From assembly GCA_027449125.1 (NCBI GenBank), contig DAIDME010000045.1, positions 1-64,000 of the forward strand: a stretch of DNA of 64,000 nt, in the 5' to 3' direction. Below are positions 34,583 through 43,746 of the stretch, piece after piece; position 1 is the stretch's first letter, and each line of letters starts with the position of its first letter. This DNA is from Solirubrobacterales bacterium. Its GTDB lineage: Bacteria; Actinomycetota; Thermoleophilia; Solirubrobacterales; Solirubrobacteraceae. The notes beneath the pieces were generated by a model that did not search any database, was not told the DNA's origin, and was given only the letters and a program-made list of their open reading frames with translations. The translations under genes and the position numbers were made by a program.

Positions 34583-35401
34583 ATGAAGCTCTCCACCGGC
34601 GCCGCTATCGGCATGGCCTTCGGCGGGATCCTGATGGGCGCCCTGATGGGCGGCACGAGTCCTGCGTCGTTCATCGCCATTCCCGCCCTGCTGATCATCT
34701 TTCTCGGGACCGCGGGTGCGACCGGCGCGAGCGTCGGACCGGAGACGATGAGCAAGATCGTGCCGCTCTACAAAATCGCGCTGAAGAGCAAGACCCCTGA
34801 CGTGGGTGAGCGCGTCACGCTGCTGGTGTCACTCGCAGAGCAGGCCCGGCGGGAGGGCCTGCTGGCCCTGGACGAGCGCGTCAACCAGATCGACGACCAG
34901 TTCACGCGCAAGGGCTTGCAACTGGTGGTCGACGGTATCGACCCGGACCTGGTGCGCGACGTGCTGGAGGCCGAGATCGACGGCATGATCGCCCGCCACC
35001 ACCTCGGCTCCGCGATGTTCACCAAGGCGGGCGGCTTTGCGCCGACAATGGGCATCATCGGGACGGTGATGGGGCTGGTCCACGTGCTGCAGAACCTCTC
35101 CGCGCCATCCACCCTCGGGCCGTCGATCTCCAGCGCCTTCGTGGCAACGCTGCTCGGGATCGGCTCCGCGAACGTCATCTATCTACCGGTCGCAAGCCGA
35201 CTAGAGGGCCTGTCCAAGGCTGAGGTGGAGCTGCGCACGCTGACACTCGACGGCATCCTCGCCGTCCAGGCCGGCGACAACCCGCGCGTGGTCGCGGAGA
35301 AGCTGAACTCCTACATCGCGCCGATCGACCGCTTCGGCGCAGATGAAAAGCCACAATCCGCCGAGGCGGGAGGGCAGCGTGAGCGCGCGGAGGCGGCCTG
35401 A
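34583..35401 (+). CDS. motA: Flagellar motor stator protein MotA
   Basis: A 272-residue stator protein with four membrane segments: two near the N-terminus (about 5-25, 33-53) and two in the second half (APTMGIIGTVMGLVHVLQNL and FVATLLGIGSANVIYLPVASRL). The cytoplasmic loop has ARREGLLALDERV, containing the charged residues that contact FliG, and the conserved Pro of the third span is present. With MotB it forms the ion channel. Its stop shares a base with the motB ATG. Confidence 0.95.
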   Translation: MKLSTGAAIGMAFGGILMGALMGGTSPASFIAIPALLIIFLGTAGATGASVGPETMSKIVPLYKIALKSKTPDVGERVTLLVSLAEQARREGLLALDERVNQIDDQFTRKGLQLVVDGIDPDLVRDVLEAEIDGMIARHHLGSAMFTKAGGFAPTMGIIGTVMGLVHVLQNLSAPSTLGPSISSAFVATLLGIGSANVIYLPVASRLEGLSKAEVELRTLTLDGILAVQAGDNPRVVAEKLNSYIAPIDRFGADEKPQSAEAGGQRERAEAA

Positions 35402-36270
35402 TGGCTCACGGATCCCGACGCCGCGGCCACGGCGATGCCGGCGGGCACGAGAGCAACGAGCGCTGGCTGCTGACCTACTCGGACATGATCACGCTGCTGC
35501 TGGCGCTGTTCGTCGTGCTCTTCTCGATCTCCTCGGTGAACGTCTCGAAGTTCGTGAGCCTGCAGCAGTCTCTGAAGGCCGCCTTCTCGGGATCGATCCT
35601 GAACGGCGGCAGCTCGATCCTGAACGCCGGCGCCGACTCGACCGCGAAGAATTCGCCGGACAACACGGCGATACCCGCGATCGTGCCGCTCACGCCGACG
35701 ATTCCCAAACCGACCGACCAAGGCGCTTACGCGTCGCAGGCACAGGTCAACGCCCTGCTCAGGGAGGCTCAGAACGCTTCTCAGGAGAACAGCCAGTTCC
35801 TCGCGCTCGAGCAACGGCTGAATGCCTATGCCAAGGCCCACGGATGGGCGAACCAGGTGAAGGCCCAGATCCAGCAGCAGGGACTGGTGGTCACTGTGCT
35901 CACCGACAACCTCCTGTTCGCCTCGGGCTCCGACACGCTGGAGACCGCGAGCTACCCACTGCTGAACGAGATCGCGACGCTGATCCAGCTCGACACCGCC
36001 AGGCACCCCGTGGTGGTGCAGGGCTACACCGACGACGTGCCGATCTCCACGCCCCAGTTTCCGAGCAACTGGTGGCTGTCGAGCGGGCGGGCGAACATGG
36101 TGCTGCAGTACCTGTTGAACCGCGGCGTGCCGGCCTCGCGAATGAGCTCGCAGGGCTACGGGCAGGAGCACCCGGTCGCATCCAACGCCACCGCGGCGGG
36201 GCGCTCGCAGAACCGCCGTGTGGAGATCGTCTTCGAACGTAAGTACCCAACCCCTAACCCGGGCGCATAG
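35401..36270 (+). CDS. motB: Flagellar motor stator protein MotB
   Basis: A 289-residue protein: a short basic N-terminus, one membrane span with the ion-binding Asp D28 (LLTYSDMITLLLALFVVLFS), a linker/plug, and an OmpA-like peptidoglycan-binding domain (about 180-285, with YTDDVPISTPQFPSNWWLSSGRANMVLQYL and NRRVEIVFER). Sequence around D28 does not by itself settle whether it uses protons or sodium. It anchors the stator to the wall. fliL follows 3 bases after the stop. Confidence 0.95.
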   Translation: MAHGSRRRGHGDAGGHESNERWLLTYSDMITLLLALFVVLFSISSVNVSKFVSLQQSLKAAFSGSILNGGSSILNAGADSTAKNSPDNTAIPAIVPLTPTIPKPTDQGAYASQAQVNALLREAQNASQENSQFLALEQRLNAYAKAHGWANQVKAQIQQQGLVVTVLTDNLLFASGSDTLETASYPLLNEIATLIQLDTARHPVVVQGYTDDVPISTPQFPSNWWLSSGRANMVLQYLLNRGVPASRMSSQGYGQEHPVASNATAAGRSQNRRVEIVFERKYPTPNPGA

Positions 36271-36272
36271 CA

Positions 36273-36707
36273 ATGAAAAAGAAACTCCTCATCCCCATCA
36301 TCGCCGTGGTCGTGCTGCTCGGTGGCTTCGCCGGCTACAGCTTCGCGCTGCCCAAGAAGCACGTCAAGCCGAAGATCAACGGCACGATCTACATACTCCA
36401 GAAGCAGTTCACGCTCAACCTCAGCGGGGGCCAGTACGCGACGCTGACCGTCGCCCTGCTCTTGGCCCCGGGCCAGAGCGTCGGCGTGACCAGCCCCAGC
36501 AACCCGCCACCGACCGGATTCGGCTCGCTCCCCGAAGAGGCGGTGATCCGCGCGATCATCACCAATGACGTGACCGACCAGCCCGCAAGCTCCCTGATCA
36601 CGCGCGGCGGCCGTCAGCGCCTGGAGTCGGAGATCCTCGCCAACATCCGCTCACAGACCGACACCAAGGTCAACGCAATCTACTTCACGGATCTCGCCGT
36701 CCAGTAG
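36273..36707 (+). CDS. fliL: Flagellar basal body-associated protein FliL
   Basis: A 144-residue protein with a Lys-rich start, one membrane span (LLIPIIAVVVLLGGFAGYSFAL) and an extracytoplasmic domain containing YILQKQFTLNLSGGQYATLTVALLL and RGGRQRLESEILANIRSQTDTKVNAIYFTDLAVQ. The last phrase is the typical FliL end. FliL forms rings around stator units and modulates torque. Placement between motB and fliN is standard. Confidence 0.92.
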   Translation: MKKKLLIPIIAVVVLLGGFAGYSFALPKKHVKPKINGTIYILQKQFTLNLSGGQYATLTVALLLAPGQSVGVTSPSNPPPTGFGSLPEEAVIRAIITNDVTDQPASSLITRGGRQRLESEILANIRSQTDTKVNAIYFTDLAVQ

Positions 36708-36725
36708 AACGGCTATGGTCCCGGC

Positions 36726-37082
36726 ATGTCCGACGAACCGGCGCAGCTATCGCAACTGACCGATGCAGGCAGCATTCCGGATCCGCCCGGCCTGGCCGAC
36801 CTCAAGCGACTCAGCGACGTCCCGATCGACCTGACTGTCGAGATCGGACGCACCCGGCTGACGGTGGGTGAGACGCTCGAACTGCGGCAGGGCTCGATCC
36901 TCACCCTCAACCGCATGGCCGGCGAGCCCGTCGACCTGCTCGTCAACGGCACGCCGATCGCCAGGGGCGAGGTAGTCGTGATCGACGAACAGTTCGGCGT
37001 GCGGATCACCGACATAGTCGGCCAGGCGCCGACCTCGCCAACGCCGCCAACCGAGGCACCAGCCGCTCCCGATCAGGTCTAG
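36726..37082 (+). CDS. fliN: Stand-alone motor switch protein FliN
   Basis: A 118-residue protein that is essentially one SpoA/FliN domain: LSDVPIDLTVEIGRTRLTVGETLELRQGSILTLNRMAGEPVDLLVNGTPIARGEVVVIDEQFGVRITDIV is textbook FliN. FliN rings form the bottom of the C-ring with FliM. A second SpoA protein, the CheC-fused FliY (43746), is encoded in the same locus, so this bacterium seems to have both forms. The C-terminal Pro/Thr tail is extra. Confidence 0.93.
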   Translation: MSDEPAQLSQLTDAGSIPDPPGLADLKRLSDVPIDLTVEIGRTRLTVGETLELRQGSILTLNRMAGEPVDLLVNGTPIARGEVVVIDEQFGVRITDIVGQAPTSPTPPTEAPAAPDQV

Positions 37083-37202
37083 CTGAACGCACGTGGCCGT
37101 CAGTCGGCGACGGCTAAAGCTACGCCGCCGCAGGCCGAAGAACCAGATACGGGCCGGCGCGTGCAGCGCTTGCCCGGTTCGACGACCACCAGGAGAACCA
37201 AG

Positions 37203-37649
37203 ATGTCTGAAGAGAGCCATGCGCGGCAGCTTGTGGTGTTCACGCTCGGCACCGAGCAGTACGCGCTGCCGATCGAGCACGTCCACGAGATCATCCGCTA
37301 CGACGAGCCGCGCTCGGTGGCTTCACCGGTCCCCTGGGTCCGTGGCGTCATCAGCCTGCGCGGCCGGATCGTGCCCATCTATGACCTGTCCGCCCGGCTC
37401 GGCCTGCAGGCCCAGCACGGCGAGGCAACCAAGATCGTGATCGTCGAAGCCGACAGCGAGACGGTGGGCGTAGTCGTTGATGAGGTGGAGGAGGTCCTGA
37501 CCGTCGCCGACACCGACTTCGAGGACGTACCCGGCGCCGACTCGGAGATGATCGAAGCGATCGTCAAGCTCGGAGAGCGACTGGTCGTCCTGCTCAAGTC
37601 CAACACGATCTTCGCTGGCATCAACGACACGGTCGGCCAGCCCGCCTAG
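37203..37649 (+). CDS. cheW: Chemotaxis coupling protein CheW
   Basis: A 148-residue CheW domain: RQLVVFTLGTEQYALPIEHVHEIIRY, the GVISLRGRIVPIYDLSARLGL block, VIVEADSETVGVVVDEVEEVL and the terminal LLKSNTIFAG region. It couples chemoreceptors to CheA. The ATG at 37203 follows AGGAGAACC at good spacing. It starts the chemotaxis block (cheW-cheB-cheR-cheA-cheC-cheD) inside the flagellar run. No receptor gene is present in the window. Confidence 0.95.
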   Translation: MSEESHARQLVVFTLGTEQYALPIEHVHEIIRYDEPRSVASPVPWVRGVISLRGRIVPIYDLSARLGLQAQHGEATKIVIVEADSETVGVVVDEVEEVLTVADTDFEDVPGADSEMIEAIVKLGERLVVLLKSNTIFAGINDTVGQPA

Positions 37650-37672
37650 GCTCGAAGACAGGCTACGCGGCG

Positions 37673-38704
37673 ATGGTCAGCGAACCCCCAACGCGCGTCG
37701 TGGTGGCGGATGACAGCGCGCTGATGCGCCGCATAATCAGCTCTGCGCTCGCGCGCGCCGGTGTCGATGTCGTGGCGGAGGCAGCCGACGGTGACGAGGC
37801 ATTGGCCGCCTGCGAGCACCACCGGCCCGACGCCCTGATGCTCGACCTGTCGATGCCGGGCCTGGACGGGATCGGGGTCCTGCGCGCACTGCGCCGGGCC
37901 GGTGGGCGGCCACTCCCCGTCATCGTCGTCTCCGCCTTCTCACCCGCGCAGGGCGCGCGCGCGGTTGACGCCCTGGCCGAGGGTGCCTTCGACCTGGTCG
38001 CCAAGCCGCGCATCGGTGAGAGCCTCGACGGCTTCGCCGAGACACTGGTGCGCAAGCTGCGGGCAGCGACCGACGCAGGCCCGAACACTGCTAAGCCGAC
38101 GCCGCCCGTCGCGCCGGCAAGCCGGGCGATCCGCTCGAGCGTGACCCGCGCCGTGTTGATCGCAACCTCGACCGGCGGGCCAAAGGCGCTGGCCGCAGTG
38201 CTGCCCAAGCTGCCCAGCCGTCTCGGACTCGGAACGCTGATCGTGCAACACATGCCGCCGGGCTTCACACGCTCGCTGGCGGCACGCCTGGACCAGTCTT
38301 CGCAGCTGACGGTTCGCGAGGCCAGCGGCGGCGAGATGCTCGACCCAAGCGTTGCCCTGCTCGCGCCCGGTGGCCGGCACCTGCGGCTGGCGGCTGGCGG
38401 CAGAGTGACTCTCAGCGACGAGCCAGAGGTCGGCGCGCTGCGCCCACGGGCCGACCTCATGATCCGTGACGCGGCCCAGGTATATGGCGAGCGCACGCTG
38501 CTGGTGGTCATGACCGGAATGGGCAACGACGGGCTGGACGGCGCGGCCGAGATCAAACGCCGCGGCGGCAGGATCCTGGTCGAAGCGCAGTCAACCTGCA
38601 CCGTCTACGGGATGCCCCGGGCGGTGCAGGAAGCGGCCCTGGCGGACGCGGCGGTGCCGCTGAACGAGCTCCCGGAGGCGATCGCCGCGGAGGCTGCCGC
38701 ATGA
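37673..38704 (+). CDS. cheB: Chemotaxis methylesterase/deamidase CheB
   Basis: A 343-residue two-domain protein. The receiver domain (1-125) has D13-D14, phosphoacceptor D58 (LMLDLSMPG) and the Lys in LVAKP. The CheB methylesterase domain (about 155-335) has the catalytic Ser in ATSTGGPKAL, His in QHMPPGF and Asp in MTGMGNDG. It removes methyl groups from, or deamidates, receptor glutamates. Overlaps cheR by 4 bases (ATGA). Confidence 0.95.
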   Translation: MVSEPPTRVVVADDSALMRRIISSALARAGVDVVAEAADGDEALAACEHHRPDALMLDLSMPGLDGIGVLRALRRAGGRPLPVIVVSAFSPAQGARAVDALAEGAFDLVAKPRIGESLDGFAETLVRKLRAATDAGPNTAKPTPPVAPASRAIRSSVTRAVLIATSTGGPKALAAVLPKLPSRLGLGTLIVQHMPPGFTRSLAARLDQSSQLTVREASGGEMLDPSVALLAPGGRHLRLAAGGRVTLSDEPEVGALRPRADLMIRDAAQVYGERTLLVVMTGMGNDGLDGAAEIKRRGGRILVEAQSTCTVYGMPRAVQEAALADAAVPLNELPEAIAAEAAA

Positions 38705-39486
38705 CCGTCACGACAGCCGACGACTACGTCGAGTTCTGCGCCTACCTGCGCTCGTTGACAGGCATTGACCTGCTGCAGTACAAGCGACCGCAGATGGAGC
38801 GCAGGCTGCGCACCTTCTACGCTAGCCAGGGCGTGCACAGCCTGAGCGGCGCCGTGGAACACCTTCGTATCCAGCCGCAGTCGCTCGAGCAGCTGCTGGA
38901 CCGGATCACGATCAACGTCTCACAGCTCTGGCGCAACCCGGAGCTGTGGGAACTGGTCGCCGCGGAGCTGCTGCCCGCGCTGGCCCGGCAAGGGCAGATA
39001 CGCGCCTGGAGCGCTGGCTGCTCCTACGGCGCCGAAGCCTACACGCTGGCGACGATCTGCCGTCAGGCGGTCCCGGCAGCCCGAGCCACGATCCTCGGCA
39101 CCGACATCGACAAGCGCATGGTCGCGCGTGCACGGCTCGGATTCTTCAGCGACGAGGACGCGCGCTCGGCGCCACCGCGTTTGCTGTCGGCCGGGTTCGA
39201 GCGCGTTCAGGACGGCTGGCGCGCGAAGCTCGAGCTCCGCGCGATGACACGATTCGACCAGGGCGACCTGCTCCGGACTCAGCCCCGCCCGCGCTCCTAC
39301 GACCTGATCCTCTGCCGCAACACGGTCATCTACTTTGCCGAACCGATCAGGGACGAGCTGCACCGCCGCCTGGCCGAGGCGGTTCGCCCGGGTGGCTTCC
39401 TGGTGATCGGCTCGACGGAGCGGGTGTCGAACCCGGCCGGGCTGGGCCTCTCGCTCCAGCACCCGTTCATATACCGAAAGGCGTGA
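38701..39486 (+). CDS. cheR: Chemotaxis methyltransferase CheR
   Basis: A 261-residue SAM-dependent receptor methyltransferase. The N-terminal helical domain (YVEFCAYLRSLTGIDLLQYKRPQMERRLR) precedes the Rossmann domain with RAWSAGCSYGAEAYTLA (SAM-binding glycine loop), ILGTDID, YDLILCRNTVIYF and GGFLVIGSTE. All residues expected for the family are visible. It shares a base with the cheA start. With CheB, CheC and CheD it forms the adaptation system. Confidence 0.95.
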   Translation: MTVTTADDYVEFCAYLRSLTGIDLLQYKRPQMERRLRTFYASQGVHSLSGAVEHLRIQPQSLEQLLDRITINVSQLWRNPELWELVAAELLPALARQGQIRAWSAGCSYGAEAYTLATICRQAVPAARATILGTDIDKRMVARARLGFFSDEDARSAPPRLLSAGFERVQDGWRAKLELRAMTRFDQGDLLRTQPRPRSYDLILCRNTVIYFAEPIRDELHRRLAEAVRPGGFLVIGSTERVSNPAGLGLSLQHPFIYRKA

Positions 39487-41570
39487 TGGACACCTCCGAG
39501 TACATGCCCATGTTTCTGGCCGAGGCGCAGGAGCACCTGCAGGAGTTGAACCTCGCCGTGGTGGCGCTGGAGGACGACCCCGCAAACCAGGAGACGGTGG
39601 ACGGGATCTTCCGCATCGCGCACTCGCTGAAGGGGATGAGCGCAACCATGGGGTTCACTGCGATCGCCGAACTCACGCACGTGATGGAGGACGTGTTCGA
39701 GCTCCTGCGCCAGCGCTCCGGTGGCCTGCAGAAGGAGGCGATCACCACCGTGCTCGCCTGCCTGGATGCGCTGGAGAGCGCCGTGGGCTCGATCGAGCAG
39801 ACGGGGGTCGAGGACCTCGACCCCCAGCCATTGATCGCGGCGCTGCGAGAGCTGATCCGCGAACGCTCACCGGAGCAGGAGATCGCGCGCGCCGGCGGCG
39901 CGCAGATCCCCGACGCAGCGCTGCTGGCGGCCGTCAGAGATGCGGGCGGACGCATCTTGCACGTCCGCGTGCAGCTCCACGCCGACGTGCTGATGCCTGC
40001 GGTTCGCGCGCACATGGTCTTCAGTGCGCTCAACGTCCACGGCGAGACGATCGGCAGCGTCCCGACACCCGATGAGATCGAGAACTTCGACGGTCACGAG
40101 CTTCAAGCCTGGATCGTCTCCGAGCACGAGGAGGCGGAGCTGGCAAGGACCGCGAGCGGCGTCTCCGACGTCAGTGCAGTCGAGGTGCGAGAGCTGGCGG
40201 TGAACGGCAGCGAGAGCGATCTGCCGCCAAGCTCATCCGGAGAGCCCCCGCTTGCTGGCAGCCTCGCCCAAGGGCAGGCGCAGCCCAACACGATCTCAGC
40301 GCGTGAGCTGGCGAGCGCGCCAGCTCACGCGGGTGCCCCTACGACGACGGCGGGTCAGCATTCGGCCCGGACCGTCCGCGTAGACGCGGAGCGCCTGGAC
40401 ACGCTGATGCATCTGATGGGCGAGCTCGTCATCCACCGGACAGCCGTTGAGGCGCTCACGGCTTCGATTGACTCCCAGGAGCTGCAGCACGCCGTACAGA
40501 ACCTCACCCGCAGCTCCCAGGCGCTCCAGTCGATGGTCATGCAGGTGCGGATGATCCCCGTTGACGTCGTCTTCATGCGCTTCCCGAGACTCGTACGTGA
40601 CCTGTCGACCAAGCTCGGAAAGGAGATCGAGCTGGAACTCGTCGGTCGTGAGACGGAGCTGGATCGCACGGTCGTGGACTCGCTCGGAGACCCGCTCGTG
40701 CACCTCGTCCGTAACTCTCTGGACCACGGGATCGAGGCGCCAGACGTGCGGGTTGCCGCCGGCAAACCGCCTACGGGCAAGCTCACGATCGCCGCTCGGC
40801 ACGCCGGCGGCAGCGTCGTCATCGAGGTGCGCGACGACGGGCGTGGGGTCGACCCGGAAGCGATCGCGCTCAAGGCGCTCGAGCGCGGATTGATCGATGC
40901 GGAAGCGGCACGGCACGTCGACGCAAGGGCAGCCGTCGAGCTGCTATTCACCCCCGGCTTCTCGACCGCGGAGGTGACCAGCGACATCTCGGGCCGCGGC
41001 GTCGGCATGGACGCGGTCCGCACCAAGATCCGCGAGCTTGGCGGCGAGGTGCTGATGGAGTCGGAGCAGGGACGCGGCACCAGCGCCCAGATCCGGCTGC
41101 CGCTGACGCTGGCGATCGTGTCCGCGCTTCAGGTGGATGTCGCGGGGGCACCGTTCGCGATCCCGATCGATCGTGTCGAGCGGACGCTGCGCCTGGACGA
41201 ACACACCGTTCACCGGGTCGCGGGCCGACGCGTGCTGTCGCTCGACGATGGCGTGATCCCGCTGCTCGAGGGCGCAGCGACCTTTGGCCGCGCGGCCGCG
41301 GGCGCCCACGACCTGGTGGTGATCGTGCGCGGTCAGGACAAGCGCATCGGGCTGACGGTGGATGACCTCGTCGGCCAGCGGGAATTGGTTACCCGTCCGC
41401 TGCCCGAGGTGGTCTCCGCCGGCCAGCCGGTATCCGGTGGCGCCGTCCTGGCTGACGCGCAGATCGCGCTCATCGTCGACTGCGACGCGCTGGCCGGCGG
41501 TCTGATCGCGCGCGCCGCGAGGGCCGACGCCCACGAGCGCCGAGAGCCCATTGTGAGCTCGGGTCGCTGA
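39486..41570 (+). CDS. cheA: Chemotaxis histidine kinase CheA
   Basis: A 694-residue class II kinase. P1 Hpt has the phosphoacceptor H46 (FRIAHSLKGMSATMG). A P2-like domain occupies about 130-230 (RILHVRVQLHADVLMPAVRAHMVFSAL; HELQAWIVSEH). P3 dimerisation starts near 300 (VRVDAERLDTLMHLMGELV). P4 ATPase follows with HLVRNSLDHGIE, VRDDGRGVD and SDISGRGVGMD, then P5 CheW-like (PFAIPIDRVERTLR). The ATG at 39486 abuts cheR. The domain order is complete, so CheY, CheB and receptor coupling through CheW are expected. Confidence 0.96.
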   Translation: MDTSEYMPMFLAEAQEHLQELNLAVVALEDDPANQETVDGIFRIAHSLKGMSATMGFTAIAELTHVMEDVFELLRQRSGGLQKEAITTVLACLDALESAVGSIEQTGVEDLDPQPLIAALRELIRERSPEQEIARAGGAQIPDAALLAAVRDAGGRILHVRVQLHADVLMPAVRAHMVFSALNVHGETIGSVPTPDEIENFDGHELQAWIVSEHEEAELARTASGVSDVSAVEVRELAVNGSESDLPPSSSGEPPLAGSLAQGQAQPNTISARELASAPAHAGAPTTTAGQHSARTVRVDAERLDTLMHLMGELVIHRTAVEALTASIDSQELQHAVQNLTRSSQALQSMVMQVRMIPVDVVFMRFPRLVRDLSTKLGKEIELELVGRETELDRTVVDSLGDPLVHLVRNSLDHGIEAPDVRVAAGKPPTGKLTIAARHAGGSVVIEVRDDGRGVDPEAIALKALERGLIDAEAARHVDARAAVELLFTPGFSTAEVTSDISGRGVGMDAVRTKIRELGGEVLMESEQGRGTSAQIRLPLTLAIVSALQVDVAGAPFAIPIDRVERTLRLDEHTVHRVAGRRVLSLDDGVIPLLEGAATFGRAAAGAHDLVVIVRGQDKRIGLTVDDLVGQRELVTRPLPEVVSAGQPVSGGAVLADAQIALIVDCDALAGGLIARAARADAHERREPIVSSGR

Positions 41571-41614
41571 GCCACGATAGGCAAACCCGCAACCAGAGAT
41601 ACGAGTCACAGCCG

Positions 41615-42250
41615 ATGCCCGACACCCACGCTACCGAGGAGCCCCCAGTGACCACGCCACTCGACGACATGCAGCTGGATGCGCTGCGTGAACTGGCCAA
41701 CATCGCCTCCGGGACGGCTGCCACGTCGCTGTCTCAGATGCTTGGCCGCGCCGTGGATCTCAACGTGCCGAGCGCCCGTGCGCTGTCGCTGGCCGATGCG
41801 GTTGACGCCGCCGGGGACCCAACGCAGACGGTCACCGGCATCGCGCTCGGCGTCGAGGGCGACCTCGCCGGCGCCGTGCTGCTGCTGGTGCCACCAGCCC
41901 ACGCCGCGACGCTGTGCGAGCTGCTCGGCGTGGAGCCGGGCAGCGAGGTCGGTGACTCCGCACTCGGCGAGATCGGCAACATCCTCGGCGCCGCGTACCT
42001 GATGGCGCTCGGGTCGATGACCGGACTGACGCTGCTGCCCACATCGCCCGAGGTCTTCACCGACCTGCTGGGCGCGATCGTGGCTAGCGTGATCGCTGGG
42101 GCCATCGGACACGGTGACACCGCGCTCGTGCTCGACTCCGAGCTCGACATCACCGGCGAGTCGTGCGCGATCTCCTTCATGCTGCTGCCGGAGTCAGGCG
42201 GCGTCCACCGGATGCTCGCGCCGCTGGGGCTGGCCGAGTTGCAGTCCTAA
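41615..42250 (+). CDS. cheC: CheY-P phosphatase CheC
   Basis: A 211-residue CheC protein with two phosphatase-type helices, LRELANIASGTAATSLSQMLGR and LGEIGNILGAAYLMALGSMT. Each carries the E-x2-N pair that defines active CheC/FliY/CheX enzymes. It should dephosphorylate CheY-P and interact with CheD, encoded next. Starts at ATG 41615 or GTG 41648 are both possible; the second would remove a non-conserved 11-residue N-terminus. Confidence 0.93.
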   Translation: MPDTHATEEPPVTTPLDDMQLDALRELANIASGTAATSLSQMLGRAVDLNVPSARALSLADAVDAAGDPTQTVTGIALGVEGDLAGAVLLLVPPAHAATLCELLGVEPGSEVGDSALGEIGNILGAAYLMALGSMTGLTLLPTSPEVFTDLLGAIVASVIAGAIGHGDTALVLDSELDITGESCAISFMLLPESGGVHRMLAPLGLAELQS

Positions 42251-42268
42251 GGACCGGTCCGGCAGCCG

Positions 42269-42781
42269 ATGGAGAATGTGCGCATGGGTGAACTCGCCGT
42301 TTCCGCGACGGCCGGTGACGAGCTGGTGGCCATCGGCCTTGGTTCGTGCATTGGCCTGGCGATCGTGGACCGCAGCGTCGGGGTCGCTGGCCTCGCGCAT
42401 ATCGTCCTGCCCGAGTCGCTGGGCAAGGTCGAGCCAAAGGCAAAGTTCGCGGACCTGGCGGTGCCCGAGCTGATCAGGCGGATGCTCAACGCCGGTGGCG
42501 TCAAGCGCCGGCTGGAGGCCGTCGTGATCGGTGGCGCGCGCATGTTCAGCGTCGGCGCCAGCCTGGACATCGGCGCACGCAACGCCGAGGCTGTCCGAGT
42601 CGCACTCGAGCGGGAAGGCGTTCCAGTCCGGGCCGAGGAGACGGGCGGCAACCGCGGACGCACGGCGCGGGTGATCGTCGGCGCCGAGGTCAGCTCGCAG
42701 CTCGCCGGCGGATCCCGCACGACGCTGATCGCGCTTCCGCACGCAGCGCGCTCGATCACCAAGGCGGGGGCTGGCCGATGA
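42269..42781 (+). CDS. cheD: Chemoreceptor glutamine deamidase CheD
   Basis: A 170-residue CheD with catalytic Cys in LGSCIGLAIVD, His in LAHIVLPES and the later GGARMF strand that completes the family pattern. CheD deamidates receptor glutamines and activates CheC as its partner. It lies directly after cheC as in Bacillus- and Thermotoga-type systems, and overlaps fliM by 4 bases. Confidence 0.94.
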   Translation: MENVRMGELAVSATAGDELVAIGLGSCIGLAIVDRSVGVAGLAHIVLPESLGKVEPKAKFADLAVPELIRRMLNAGGVKRRLEAVVIGGARMFSVGASLDIGARNAEAVRVALEREGVPVRAEETGGNRGRTARVIVGAEVSSQLAGGSRTTLIALPHAARSITKAGAGR

Positions 42782-43746
42782 GCGACATCCTCAACGAGGA
42801 CCGGATCGCGGCGCTGTTCGAAGCGGCCAAGGCGGGCGAGTTGCCAGACTCCAGCCCGGCCCCGGCGAGGCGCCAGCAACGCATGCGCGCAGTTGACTTC
42901 TCGCGGCCCACGAAGTTCACGAGCGACCATCAACGCCGGATCACGCGCGCCGTCGAGACGTTCTGTCTCGGCGCCGCCACACGCCTGACCGCCGAACTGC
43001 GCGCGGCTGTCGAGTTCGAGACGCTGAACACCACACAGGTGACGTGGGCGGGAGCCCAGGCGCTGCTGCCGGCCAACTCCGTGGCGGTGACGATCGTGCT
43101 CGAGCCACTGGCGACGCGTGCCCTGATGACGGTGGAGTCGCAGTTCGCGCTGACCGCGATCGAAGGTCTCCTCGGCGGGCACACCGACCGCGCCCCCAAA
43201 CCGCGGCGGTTCACAGAGATCGACTGGACGCTGACAAGGCGCCTGGTCGAGTCACTCGTACACCAGCTCTCAGCCGCATTTCACGACCTCGGCGGCAACG
43301 TCAGCCTGGTGGTCGACGATATCGCCCAGCAGACCGATGCCACGTCGATCGCATCGGTCAGCGAGCCCACGTTCGTGGTCATGGTCGAGGCCCGCCTGGC
43401 GGGCCACTCGTCCGCCATCGCGCTGCTACTGCCGTGGACCGCGATCGACCCCATAGCGGACCAGGTCGCGGGCCGCGACGAACACCCCGACAACGCAGCC
43501 GCAGACTCCGGCATCGGTCGCGCGGTTGCCGCCGCACCGCTGACCATCCGTGCCGAGGTGGCTGCGCTCGAGCTACCGGTGACCGACGTCCTCGCGCTCG
43601 CCCCCGGTAGCGTCGTGCGACTTGGAGCCGCCGCCGGCGACGGGATCTCCGTCTTCGCCGAGAACGTGCGGATCGCGCGCGCACAGCCCGGCGCCAACGG
43701 CCTGCGTCGCGCGATCCAGGTGATCGCACAGGAAGTGGACGACTAG
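42778..43746 (+). CDS. fliM: Flagellar motor switch protein FliM
   Basis: A 322-residue switch protein. The N-terminal CheY-P docking motif is present as ILNEDRIAALFEAAKAG (compare LSQDEIDALL). A CheC-like middle domain contains RRFTEIDWTLTRRLVESLVHQLSAAFHDL. The C-terminal SpoA domain (about 240-320) has LELPVTDVLALAPGSVVRLGAAAGDGISVFAENVRIARAQPG. ATG 42778 overlaps the cheD stop and begins with the docking motif. The fliY start overlaps its stop by one base. Confidence 0.93.
   Translation: MSDILNEDRIAALFEAAKAGELPDSSPAPARRQQRMRAVDFSRPTKFTSDHQRRITRAVETFCLGAATRLTAELRAAVEFETLNTTQVTWAGAQALLPANSVAVTIVLEPLATRALMTVESQFALTAIEGLLGGHTDRAPKPRRFTEIDWTLTRRLVESLVHQLSAAFHDLGGNVSLVVDDIAQQTDATSIASVSEPTFVVMVEARLAGHSSAIALLLPWTAIDPIADQVAGRDEHPDNAAADSGIGRAVAAAPLTIRAEVAALELPVTDVLALAPGSVVRLGAAAGDGISVFAENVRIARAQPGANGLRRAIQVIAQEVDD

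Noticed and set aside
41605-41620. GCCGATGC near the cheC start as a sigma-28 -10
   Set aside because: It includes the cheC start codon itself and lacks a TCAAG-like -35 at 14-15 bases, so it looks coincidental.
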